Source: Chondrosia reniformis
Lineage: Eukaryota > Porifera > Demospongiae > Chondrillida > Chondrillidae
Length of the DNA stretch: 64,000 nucleotides
Assembly (NCBI GenBank): GCA_947172415.1
Contig: OX359191.1
Location: 6,448,001-6,512,000 of the forward strand
Direction: 5' to 3'
Part shown: piece after piece, positions 36,601 to 45,539 of the stretch
Layout of the letters: the number at the start of each line of letters is the position of its first letter
Numbering within the stretch: the stretch's first letter is position 1
Notes under the pieces: generated by a model
Database searches by the model: none
What the model was told of the DNA's origin: nothing
Seen by the model: only the letters and a program-made list of their open reading frames with translations
Position numbers and translations under genes: made by a program

Positions 36601-39600
36601 TCAATATAAGGAAGTATATAACCCAGAGAATTCAATGAAGACTTACGTATGTATATTGCATAATATAGCCATTGGCATTAACCATGAAACCACTGTGATA
36701 GACCTTTTAACCTGCAACTAGAGAGTCTGGTTAGGCTATGTGATGTATTGTAAGAGTAGTAATATTGCATTGTATTGTATTGTATTGTATTGTATTGTAT
36801 TGTATTGTATTGAATTGCATTGTATTGTATTGTATTGTATTGTATTGTATTGCATTGCATTGCATTGCATTGCATTGCATTGCATTGCATTGTATTGTAT
36901 TGTATTGTATTGCATTGTGTTGTATTGTATTGTATTGCGTTGTGTTGTATTGCATTGTGTTGTGTTGTATTGTATTGTATTGCATTCAGTTATGTTACAT
37001 TGTATTACACTGTAAATGCTGTTATTTCACTAGAATACCTGTAGAATAATAATGGCCATGTCAGTCTGTCCTCCCTTTCACTGTAGCACATGAATATTGG
37101 CATGCCAAAGATTCCCGAGGTCATCCTCTCTGTATCGTGGCAGGGGGCACAGTTCCTTGCAGCTGACACCAGAAAATTGGTCAGCGAGCATTCCATTAGG
37201 AGCATCTCCTTCACCTCACAAGACAGTACAGACCCAGAAGTGTTCTCCTACATTACCAAAGATGATGGACTCACCTTCTGTCACGTCTTCCGAACTCCTA
37301 AAAAGGTACAATTTACCTATGTAAATCAAGTATTGATTCATCAATACTGTAAAACTTGATGAATATGTACCTGGGACATTATGAATATCTATCTACAACA
37401 TATGCATTCATTTTCACTCTTTATCTCTTCAAAAACTTTTCTTTGCACTTACAAACGTGTGCTAAGCATTTACACTTAATGTACGTATAAGAGAGGATGT
37501 GTCCCAGGGGGTGAAGAAGGATATGGTGGTTGACACATACTGCACATATGTGTATGCTTTTTGAGGGTAATTTGTGAATTAAAAGTCAGAGAAAAGATTA
37601 TACTTTGATACGTGATAATGCTGATTTTATAGGATGTCAACGATTTCAATGTTGGGATCGTTTCCAGTGTATAAAAACTGTATGTATGTATGTACATAGT
37701 ATTGTAATGGGTCCAATTAAAATGTATAAGATTTGGTTAGGAAGTGGCTCTACTTAGTAGATACTTTTATTCCATTTCCCTTGGGAGTACGTACGTATTA
37801 TTGGAGTTTCACTGTATTCCCATTTATGTACGTATGTGCATATGCGCCAAATCTGCATTCTATATAGAATTATCCTCTGAATTATCCTCATATGCATATA
37901 TGTATATACATATACATACATAGGTAAGTACGTATGTTTATGAAACTGTTGTTTATGATTATTTTAATTAGGAAGTATCGGATGACATTGTACTTACCCT
38001 AGGACAAGCTTTTGAAGTGAGTAACACACAATAGTACCTTTATCTTAATTTCTGTGTAATTCTCAAAAATGATATACGTGCACATTGTATACATCCGTAT
38101 GTACATGCTACATGCGTGAATGATCATCATTTGTACAGCCTTTGAGACATAATGATAATAGAGAAATACATATATGTTAACAAGTAATATATCACCCACC
38201 CACTCATGTCTCCTGAGGAGCACAATGAGCTATCTAAAGCTCACTTAATGTGAACCAGAGTTGGCACTCAAAAGGATGGTTGAGTCATTGATGATCATAA
38301 GATGATATTCAAAGCTTTCAGATCGATTTTAGATCTTATATCTCTATTTTTCATGACAAATCAACAGTACGTATGTTTATGTTTATGTGATTCCATTTTA
38401 GGTAGCCTATCAAAAAATTCAACGGGCTAAAGTAAAGTCTGCAAATAACAGCCTCTCAAAGCCAGACCTTACAGAGGTATGTACTATGCACATTATAATC
38501 ACATGATAGTCATGTCACATGCATATGTGAGATTCAAGGATAGGAATATAAGATAAAGTGTAGTGCAGTGAATAGAAATAAACGCATAACTCATTTCTAG
38601 CTTTGTGAAAATTTGGAGAAATCAACTTTGAGCAATAAGGGCAAAATTCACAGTCTTTGTTTTCACCATATTATATTAGGGTGTCGGGTATTTGGAAGCC
38701 ATTTTCTGAAATATGGAATTTATATAGGAAGTTCCATCTCTATTCTCATATGTACATACGTATGTCGCATGTATTTTTTTCTACTGTTCCTATTATGCAC
38801 TGTGTTTGATTAATGTCTGCATCCCTTATCATCACTTTCAGCCGGCAAAACCTCAAAGGAAGCCACATAGTAAAGGATTAACAGATGAAGGTATGCATAT
38901 AAATGTTTATATCAATATATTGGAAAACATTTTTACAAAATGCAACCTCCATTTTGCCTGCACTTAATAGAGCAGGCTACTCATTACAGGAATATAAGTT
39001 GCACTTAGGTTATGTAAATTTACCTCTGTGACTCAAGGCTGATAGCAATATACGTACATATATGTACAGTAGAACCTCGGTTATCCGAACCTCAATTAAC
39101 CGGCTGCTCGGATTATCCGGACTCGAAGGTCGCATAATCTTATTAACGCCCATCGTTTTTCTGCGAAGTAATGGCTAGTTCGAGTGGCTCTGCTAGGAAA
39201 AGGAAGCGCTTAGTTCTTCCCCTAGAGAGCAAGATAGCTATACTGGAGCGACTGAAGGCTGGAGCAACCCAAGCGCAGCTTGCGGAGGAGTACGGGATCA
39301 GAAGTTCGACCGCTGGCAATATCAAAATTACATATTTATTAGGATGATTCACATATCCGGCCGTTTCACTTATCCGGCCATAGCTTGGTCCCATTGAGGC
39401 CGGATAACCGAGGTTCTACTGTACTGAAATTTACCCGCAAAATGCTAAAACTTTCTAACTAACCTTCTTATGTACACCATCAGTATATGGGTTAGATTAC
39501 AATCTTCTAAGTGATGGGGGTGTATCCGCTAGTTGAGTGTAGGTGAGGGGGTGTGTCCACTAGTTGAGTGTAGGTGAGGGGGTGTGTCCGCTAGTTGAGT

Positions 39601-40163
39601 GTAGGTGAGGGGGGTGTGTCCGCTAGTTGAGTGTAGGTGAGGGGGTGTTGCCGCTAGTTGAGTGTAGGTGAGGGGGTGTGTGTCCGCTAGTTGAGTGTAG
39701 GTGAGGGGGTGTGTGTCCGCTAGTTGAGTGTAGGTGAGGGGGTGTATCCGCTAGTTGAGTGTAGGTGAGGGGGTGTATCCGCTAGTTGAGTGTAGGTGAG
39801 GGGGTGTATCCGCTAGTTGAGTGTAGGTGAGGGGGTGTGTCTGCTAGTTAAGTGTAGGTGAGGGGGGTGTCCACTGGTCCCTCTGAATATCATAACAGTT
39901 ATATGTATATCTGGTCCAAGCTACCACAATTACTGTATCTTGTCGGCCATTTTGTGTGAAACCTTCAAATAGAGGACAAAACCATTTGTACTTTTCTACA
40001 TATAGAGATTCCAATACATATGAGTATTATATTGTATGTATATGATTGCAGTATATAAGTGCTTTATTCCAGCCATATGTGTATACCATGCTTAATAACA
40101 CAGGCCTTCAATCTCTACATTTTACTTGCAGAATTAAAACAACTGAATCTGGGTCCATTTTGA
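21638..40163 (+). CDS. ANKS1: ANKS1-type adaptor with ankyrin repeats, SH3, two SAM and PTB domains
   Basis: Cytoplasmic scaffold; vertebrate ANKS1 proteins bind receptor tyrosine kinases through the PTB domain. 26 exons join in phase (1,544 residues): 21638-21738, 24250-24339, 25620-25678, 27908-28161, 28242-28382, 28571-28646, 28796-29278, 29344-29429, 29757-30572, 31281-31506, 31922-32349, 32492-32792, 32871-33016, 33263-33329, 33554-33642, 33900-33964, 34308-34491, 34849-34974, 35085-35273, 35811-36026, 36474-36545, 37087-37305, 37972-38016, 38402-38476, 38842-38890, 40132-40163. Residues 1-275: six or so ankyrin repeats (GSFPLHLAAWKGDFEVAQTL). 312-315: NPIY. 344-401: SH3 (ARVDFDDHSDQSGLSF, GTWKGRIGEKSGNFFASH). 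455-640: seven YxxL motifs. About 1093-1147 and 1162-1222: SAM domains. About 1366-1502: PTB (YLGSLLLKSKRG, MPKIPEVILSV, LTLGQAFEVAYQ). Start chosen by MGKDREKELFKAARTGD, matching ANKS1. The SH3 is unlike vertebrate ANKS1 and like Caskin. Confidence 0.95.
24465..24514. other. Perfect 50-bp palindrome
   Basis: TTAACTAATGAAGACTCATT followed by ACTAG is mirrored exactly with no spacer. It lies in the second intron of the adaptor gene, 22 bp before a tRNA-like stretch. Confidence 0.95.
24536..24600 (+). mobile_element. tRNA-like stretch, probable SINE head or decayed tRNA
   Basis: TAGCTCAGTGGCAGAGCA is a good box A of a tRNA-type internal promoter, and GGGTTTGAGACTG 30 bp later is a degenerate box B. 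The acceptor ends do not pair well, so this is not a working tRNA gene by eye. A weaker relative (TTGTAGCTAAGTGGCC) occurs near 14460. Confidence 0.5.
25165..25425. repeat. Three-copy tandem repeat of about 83 bp
   Basis: Units start TATTGTAATAGTATAAGTAA and end GATAGATATACGAAGGTTTA. Copies differ at a few bases. It is intronic in the adaptor gene. Confidence 0.9.
25745..26122. repeat. 50-bp minisatellite, eight copies
   Basis: The unit is TGCCTGTGTATACAGTATAT followed by GTACATACATACGTATATTC and AGTATTTATA. Overlapping open frames through the array (25619-26249) are repeat artefacts. It starts about 65 bp after exon 25620-25678. Confidence 0.95.
26082..26690. repeat. 309-bp tandem duplication
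   Basis: The sequence from TATACTGAGCGGATATGGAT to CTAAGATACCATTTTCCTAC occurs twice, 309 bp apart (ACTGAGCG at 26123 and 26432), almost identical, so it is recent. Its last part, AAAATCTAAGATACCATTTT, is the flank seen next to family D elsewhere. Confidence 0.9.
26700..26902 (-). mobile_element. Dispersed element family D, copy 6
   Basis: Carries AGAGCTTTGGATGAAGATAC, TTCTTCTCCACTGGATCTGA and GGGAATTCCAACCTTAATCA. Unlike copies 1, 4 and 7, the lysine-rich frame is not open here. It is intronic in the adaptor gene. Confidence 0.7.
26930..27602. repeat. Long inverted repeat, arms of about 240 bp
   Basis: The left arm 26930-27172 is the near-exact reverse complement of 27261-27602 once a roughly 97-bp insertion (about 27309-27405) in the right arm is set aside; the loop is 88 bp. 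Matching ends include GCTTTGTTATTCGTAAACAT and GGCCATTTTCTGTTATTTCT. Diverged relatives lie at 27600-27670 and 28440-28545. It lies in the adaptor intron before exon 27908, so the pre-mRNA would fold into a long hairpin. Confidence 0.92.
29974..30290 (+). repeat. 81-bp coding repeat, four copies, in the adaptor gene
   Basis: Each unit adds 27 residues, KEPSFHGNLPLLQRDTYDQL then DPVKTGS, so it multiplies one YxxL motif per copy. The units preserve the frame. The third has PPNQRDAYDQL and the last diverges to NYAQLNPV. Confidence 0.95.
31010..31150. mobile_element. Palindromic element family H, copy 1
   Basis: CAACAGCAACAT at 31036 and ATGTTGCTGTTG at 31122 are the outer arms; GTTTCAACCCGT and ACGGGTTGAAAC the inner arms. 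The centre reads TGATGAAGACCTACGGGTTG then AAACG. A relative lies at 40465-40590. It is intronic in the adaptor gene. Confidence 0.7.
31640..31870 (+). repeat. 31-32 bp array of splice-acceptor-like units
   Basis: Seven units of TTTCTATTGATTTYTATCTA plus TTTCCAGTCA. Each contains a pyrimidine-rich run and CCAG, like the genuine acceptor TTTCTTTCCAG of exon 31922-32349 that follows about 50 bp later. Confidence 0.92.
35333..35628. repeat. 58-bp GC-rich minisatellite, five copies
   Basis: The unit is GACAAGGTGTCTTTTAGGGG then AGGGGCAGAGAAGCAAATGC and CCCGCCCCCAGTCCCTT. It starts 60 bp after exon 35085-35273 of the adaptor gene. Its open frames on both strands are artefacts. Confidence 0.95.
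36766..36990. repeat. Pentanucleotide satellite (TATTG/CATTG)n
   Basis: About 45 units of TATTG, CATTG or TGTTG between adaptor exons 36474-36545 and 37087-37305. Open frames on both strands through it are artefacts. Confidence 0.95.
39067..39421 (+). mobile_element. Pogo/Tigger-like non-autonomous DNA transposon (copy 2)
   Basis: 355 bp with near-perfect terminal inverted repeats (CAGTAGAACCTCGGTTATCC against GGATAACCGAGGTTCTACTG) and TA on both sides (39065-39066, 39422-39423). A frame from 39171 encodes MASSSGSARKRKRLVLPLES then KIAILERLKAGATQAQLAEE, a recognisable CENP-B/pogo N-terminal helix-turn-helix, stopping soon after. There is no catalytic domain. It sits in the last intron of the adaptor gene, and its fresh ends suggest a young insertion. 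Confidence 0.93.
39515..39872 (+). repeat. 31-bp minisatellite with donor-like units, about 11 copies
   Basis: The unit is GTCCGCTAGTTGAGTGTAGG then TGAGGGGGTGT. Every unit carries TAGGTGAGGGG, a good match to a 5' splice donor followed by a G-run. It lies in the last intron of the adaptor gene. Confidence 0.93.
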
Positions 40164-40890
40164 CTAAAGAAAGTCTTGCAAATCTGCAGTATTGCGAACT
40201 CGATTACTTTTTTCTGTGTTTTAAATATTTATTTATAACAAAGCCTTTTTTCATTCATGTGTTGTAAACTGTATAATATTATTTAATTATTTTCTCCAAT
40301 GTGACTCCTTGAATCATGCATTTTTATTTAGGTGCATGTAACGAAAGATTGATTTGATTTACAAAGAAGTCCTGATATACCCCTAATGTACATGTGTTAA
40401 AAGAGCATAGATATGTACATACCTACACCTTTTTCTTACTTGGACATACGTATATCAATATGAAGTGATAAGGGTTGTTTGTTGCGATCATGATGAAATC
40501 CAGAGGTACGTACGTATTATTGAGCAACAGCAACATAAATTATTGATAATAGGACGTTTCAACCCGTAGGTCTTCATCAGCAAATATGATAAATGAGGAA
40601 TGAAGGTATATCAATATATACGTATTTCACTCATACACATGTAATATGAATATATATTATGATTTTTTATTGTTATGTACAGTATTTATTTTAATTTTTT
40701 TTTTTCAAAACTTCACTTATTGTTACTATTAATTTATATGCAAAAATTTGGCACTGTAATAATTTATTTAACAACTATAGTATACTATAATAATACTTGA
40801 ACAGTATACCAGAGTTTCAAACCAAAAGCTATATATACGTATGTATGCATCTAAGTTTGTAAATGAAATATCTTCTTCATGTCAGACTTT
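40164..40890. other. Convergent intergenic region
   Basis: 3' flanks of the adaptor gene and the collagen-like gene, both AT-rich. Holds a family H element at 40465-40590 (minus orientation) and nothing coding that I can see. Confidence 0.8.
40465..40590 (-). mobile_element. Palindromic element family H, copy 2
   Basis: On the minus strand it reads CTGATGAAGACCTACGGGTT then GAAACGTCC, followed by AATTTATGTTGCTGTTGCTC, matching one half of the copy at 31010-31150. Confidence 0.65.
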
Positions 40891-42366
40891 TTAATAGATG
40901 TAGAGCTCCAGTTCAGTAACTCCAAATTTATGATTGCTTGAGTGTGCTATTGACCAGCGTACCTCAATAGGTTCAGTAACCTCTCTGTTAAGTGTCTTCC
41001 AAAACCATGGCATCCTTAATGAGGTACAGCAACTGCTGCCTGAATAACAGCCTTCACCATCCCAAAGAGGATTATCCATGTACCACTGGGCTGAAGACGA
41101 GCCATGTGTGGGTGATTCACAGTAGAATTCATTGTGACCAATGAAATCTGGTTGTTTACTCCCTGGTGAATAAGCACATGGACAGTTCCAGGCATCAGAT
41201 AGTGTTTCACTGTATCCAATAGCATATGTCCAAATATGTCTGCGATTATGCTGTGGTCCATATGATATCGACAGTCCAGAAGTATAAGCACCATCAAACC
41301 CATTAGTATCTGCAAAACGAAAAGCAGGTCCTCCCCAGTAATATCCATAGCCAATGGCTTTTCCACAGACACGATTATAAGGAATGCCATGAGTTAGAAA
41401 GGTAACTGGCTGATTTACCACTGTAAAGGAGCTTCCTAAGGCACACATTCGCTTTTCTGAAACTGAAATTTCAACCAGTTGTGAAGGACATTTTGTATTA
41501 TTGTCATTCATATTAAGGAAAGCAACTCGTGTCATTCCACCCACTCCACAAATATCAGGTTCCATGTGACAGTAAAGTAATATACTTGTGTTGGATGATA
41601 GATCATTAGGATGCCGTATTCTGATCCAGTAGTAACCAGAGACTCCGGGGTAGTCACAGTGACGAATAGCTTTACAAGAAGAGGCTGGATTAGAAGGAGT
41701 GAGTCCTATCTTACAACGTCTTGGTCTCCTTGGAGAGGGAGGTGAAACAAGTGGCGGCTTGGTCGTAGGATCATTACTTGGATTCTCAACTATTGGAACT
41801 TCTGAGGTTGTAGCAGCTGTAGTAGGTTGAACAGTGGCAAGAGTTGGTTGTTGCGTAACAGAGATGACTCTTGAAGGGCAGAGCTTGTCATATTCCAGTT
41901 GTACCTTAATCAAATTTTGAGTTTCGTTACCAAAAGTCACTTCTTTCACTAGTTCACGTATTTCTGCTATCATCTGTCTATTGGAAAAGCTATTTCTAAT
42001 TTCCTCTCTGGCAACTGTCTTCATGATTTCTCTAATTTCCTGGATCATCTTAGCAGAAAGATAGCCATTACTTGATGAAGATAGCAGAGTTGTATTAGAC
42101 TGGCTCCTCATCTCTTCCTTTGTTAGAATGTGTATAAGATCTCTTAATTCCTGTATGTCCACTCCAGGTGGACCTGGTGGTCCATCCCTTCCATCCCTCC
42201 CAGGGGGACCAACAACTACAAAGTGATTACCAGTGATGGCAGCACAGTGTGACTCATTAGCAGGAGGGGTTGGAGGCTCTACTGTTGTTTGTTCTCCTTT
42301 CCCATCAGTTAAACGAGATATAAGGAGTATAACTAAACTGAGGCTCAAAAGATTAAGATAATTCAT
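40891..42366 (-). CDS. Secreted collagen-like protein with cysteine-rich C-terminal domain
   Basis: Uninterrupted 491-residue frame. Residues 1-22 (MNYLNLLSLSLVILLISRL) look like a signal peptide. About residues 53-70 are a short Gly-X-Y run (GPPGRDGRDGPPGPPG). A charged helical stretch and a Thr/Pro-rich linker follow. From about 215 a domain has fibrinogen-like opening features (SCKAI, GYYWIRI, YCHMEPDICGVGGMTRVAFL) and then AIGYGYYWGG, DGAYTSGLSISYG, HIWTYAIGY, CPC, EFYCESP, WDGEGCYSGSSCC. I recognise this motif series from secreted cnidarian and sponge proteins, including coral skeletal-matrix USOMP5-like proteins. The role is probably extracellular matrix or recognition; this is inference. 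A TATA box lies about 45 bases before the ATG. Single exon, as far as seen. Confidence 0.88.
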   Translation of the reverse strand: MNYLNLLSLSLVILLISRLTDGKGEQTTVEPPTPPANESHCAAITGNHFVVVGPPGRDGRDGPPGPPGVDIQELRDLIHILTKEEMRSQSNTTLLSSSSNGYLSAKMIQEIREIMKTVAREEIRNSFSNRQMIAEIRELVKEVTFGNETQNLIKVQLEYDKLCPSRVISVTQQPTLATVQPTTAATTSEVPIVENPSNDPTTKPPLVSPPSPRRPRRCKIGLTPSNPASSCKAIRHCDYPGVSGYYWIRIRHPNDLSSNTSILLYCHMEPDICGVGGMTRVAFLNMNDNNTKCPSQLVEISVSEKRMCALGSSFTVVNQPVTFLTHGIPYNRVCGKAIGYGYYWGGPAFRFADTNGFDGAYTSGLSISYGPQHNRRHIWTYAIGYSETLSDAWNCPCAYSPGSKQPDFIGHNEFYCESPTHGSSSAQWYMDNPLWDGEGCYSGSSCCTSLRMPWFWKTLNREVTEPIEVRWSIAHSSNHKFGVTELELYIY

Positions 42367-42406
42367 TGTTGAATACAGTGAACAGCGCTGTACTAGTACT
42401 CTTACA

Positions 42407-42418
42407 GGTTATATATAA
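42407..42418 (-). promoter_or_regulatory. TATA box of the collagen-like gene
   Basis: TTTATATATAACC on the minus strand, about 45 bases before the ATG at 42366, leaving room for a short 5' leader of 15-20 bases. Confidence 0.6.
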
Positions 42419-42419
42419 A

Positions 42420-43234
42420 GCTACTGCATAACCATTGTGGTAAATTATATACTTACATATATATAACAACTTCCTATGTTTATAGAGTTTCTATTAGTTT
42501 GTGTATGTAGCTTACTTAATTATATAAAAGGATTAAATGTATATAAGTAATAAATGAAAATGGATCAAGGGTACTTACAATAACAATAAATAACATCAAT
42601 ATCTGACTACAGAAAAGGTATCACTGAATTATCCTATATGTATAAGCTTTTAAAAATTCTATTCTATTGCTTCTAGCCAATCAATTTATTTTAAAAAGTC
42701 TCCATAGCAACCAGGTACAGTACCCTGGCAACCATTCAATTTGAATCATTTTTTCATGTGGCTCTCACTTGTAGTGATGGTTATATATGTAGCTACATAA
42801 CCATAGTGGCTTTTACATATAGAGTTTCTATTAGCTTGTGTATTAATTATATAGAAGGATTAATGTATATATAAGTAGCACAATTTTCGTATTGTTATTG
42901 AAGTCACGTTTGAGCCTATTTCAACAATTATTGTTATTGAGTTTTGAAAAAATGTTCAGTGACCCCCATGAATAGAAGTGCTTAATAAATAATGACCCTC
43001 AGCATGTACGTACATTAATTTTTAAACAAGCTTCTGCGAATATGATTTGACATGTCAAGTGGCATGTTTCATGTACAACACAAGATATTTAAGGATACAG
43101 ATGTAGTTATTAACAAGAATCACATTAAAGATTAGTCACTTTTGTGCCACAATTTTGCACCTTCTGTATGGTTTGAGCAGACTCGCAAAGGTCTATTGAG
43201 TTTCTTACTATAATACATGCATTTTTAACTCGTA
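42420..43234. other. Upstream flank of the collagen-like gene
   Basis: AT-rich with no coding signal. 42660-42790 (AAAGTCTCCATAGCAACCAG and neighbours) is a diverged third copy of a piece of the duplicated segments at 44262-44390 and 56155-56260. Confidence 0.6.
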
Positions 43235-45534
43235 TACTGGCTGACTCTTGTTCTATTGCTCAATCAATTTGTGAATCCAAAATGGCCGTTGCTACTGAAG
43301 CTCAATTGCCTTAGATTGATGACGTTGTACATGCCCTAAACTACACCGATTGGTAGGTCATCTTGTTTAGAGAATCAGACACAAACTATGTACCCGATAT
43401 AAGTGAAGTCTATAATGTTTAGCATATTAATCAGCATCTTTATCTCATGCAATATAATTATATACTTGTGAGACTGTTCAAAACGGTAATTTGTGCTTCA
43501 AATACAATTTAATATTGTACAAATTTACACAAGTATATAGTTTATTGTGTGACCTTTATTTTATTTACTGTAGGTATATGCAGAAGAATTGTCATGGAAA
43601 TCAAATTTTTTAAGCAACATGTCCAATTAAGGACTGAGTGGTAGGGAATCATTGAAGTTATTGGCTTAACCCATTCAGGAGGGAAAAGACAGTGAAAGTA
43701 TTTGGATCAAGGGAAACATTTGCATGGAATCAGTAGTGAGTATAAAACTGAAAGGGCCTGGATTACATCTTTTTTGGGACTGCCAGATTTAGCATGTCTA
43801 TACCAGTCCCTAGTAACTAGTAACTCCCAGCTATAGTGTAGTTCTGTTGGGGGAGATGTGTGCATACTTAACAGGTTCTTAGTATCCTATAGATCAGTTT
43901 ACCTTGCTATTTGGCTATGAAACTGTACAATCCATTTGAGCAAGATTGTTAAGTTTATTGGCTTTGACCTTAGTTAGTAGGTAAATTGTGAAACTGTTCA
44001 AAATGTACTTGTTTCTGTAGTAATACTTAATAGTAATCTCTTCTTGAGTATCCATGGTAGCTAGATAGAGGAATACTTTAAATGACCTAGATTAAATTTG
44101 TCCAACTGGTATAACTGATGTATCGTCCATTCCAGCTCCTAGTAGCTATGGATACACTCTTTTGGGGGAGTGGTTACAGTCCTGTCCCATCTGAGGTGTA
44201 AATAAAGAAATTTTAACTAAATGTGCTTACATTGTACACATCTTGTTTGCTTCTAGCTTCGTATCTTTATTTCCAATTTATTTTATATAAAAGTCTCCAT
44301 GGCAACCATGTACAGTACCCTGGTAACCATTCAATTGGAAATAAAGTATATAGTTTTTTCATGCATCTCACTTGTAGTGTTAGTCAAGCGGTAACTTCAC
44401 CTAGTCAGCTGATCTAGATTGAGAAGCATGCAGTTTCTGTCCAGGCCAACTGTTTCATTGTAACAGCACATGACAGTGGTTGATATAATAACATGTTTTG
44501 GCAGGATTTGTGTCTGAGCATGCACTAATTAATTAACAACTTCTTTGCATAGGGTTACAATGCCTTCTTGTTGTAATAATAGAATAAGGATTTCTTCTTG
44601 TTGTAAGTTTAGAAAAACTTTTTATAATACTAAATCTAGAAAAACTAATACCTTAATCTATAAGATACAGTGCTCTATGCTGCATGGGAAGATAGGTATT
44701 GTATAGCAACCTTAAATCACTGCACTATACATTGTACACCTTTATTTTGTAGTTATTATTTGTTATGTGTATACAATTACAGTAAACATGCTATAAAGTC
44801 CCTGTGTATCCTATACCTATATTTGTTGTTCTTACTTTTGAAAGTGTATATTAGGTGCCAATGCCTCTGTAATTAGACATTCATATGAGACCCTGAATGA
44901 GCCCTTATCTATAATATAATTTAAACTGTATATATATGTATCAAGATGCATGACATACTGTATATGGAAGTTTCTAAGGAAGCAGAGTCATGTCTGAACT
45001 CTGCCTTCAGACTGACTTTACTGCATAGGATGACATTGCCAATTGACACTTGTAACGTGTTTTAACAAACCTTTTTAATTAAGTAGGCATTTTCCAGTTA
45101 CATGTATGCAAGTCAGCTATATATGTTATAATAACTCCTATTGTATATCTCTCAAATTGGTATGCAATCATGTTTGGATTTCAAGACATATATGTACTAA
45201 ATTCTCCCTAAAGTCACCTGACTTATAACTAATAAGAACAGTAACTGGTAGCTATATATGGTTTATCTACGTAGTTATTGTTAGAAAGTTAAGATGAATG
45301 GTATAATCTTGTAACAGTAAGCAAGTATATATTATTATCCAAGGAAGTAATGGCCTAGAATTCTGCAGCTTCAGCTGTGGTGGTGATCTTTTGTATTTCT
45401 TCATTGCTCATTAGGAGGTTTCCATTCACATCAGTGATCTGTACATGACCAATGATAAAGTGCTCCTTTCCGTAGTCAATCGTACCAAAAGCAAACAGGT
45501 TCCTTTGGCTGAAGAGAAGCAATTGAGAAATATC
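43235..45534. repeat. Segmental duplication, copy A
   Basis: Matches 55035-57000 in order and orientation, from TGTTCTATTGCTCAATCAATTT to AAATATCAA. The first 1.6 kb has many small indels. The last 430 bp (from ATATGTTATAATAACTCCTA) is nearly identical. Copy A has an extra stretch at about 44880-45110. Non-coding apart from the gene end noted separately. Confidence 0.93.
45355..45534 (-). pseudogene. Fossil 3' end of the WSC/pore-forming-like gene
   Basis: Duplicated last coding part of the gene at 56814-58540, carried by segmental copy A. Only the end of the gene is present, so it is a fossil fragment. Its near identity to the parent indicates a recent duplication or gene conversion. Confidence 0.9.
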
Positions 45535-45539
45535 AATTG

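Noticed and set aside
36678-37049. Cysteine/isoleucine-rich or MQCN-rich frames on both strands
   Set aside because: Pentanucleotide satellite translation.
41016-41390. 124-codon second minus frame inside the collagen-like gene
   Set aside because: A shadow frame of the 491-codon gene; no independent motif.
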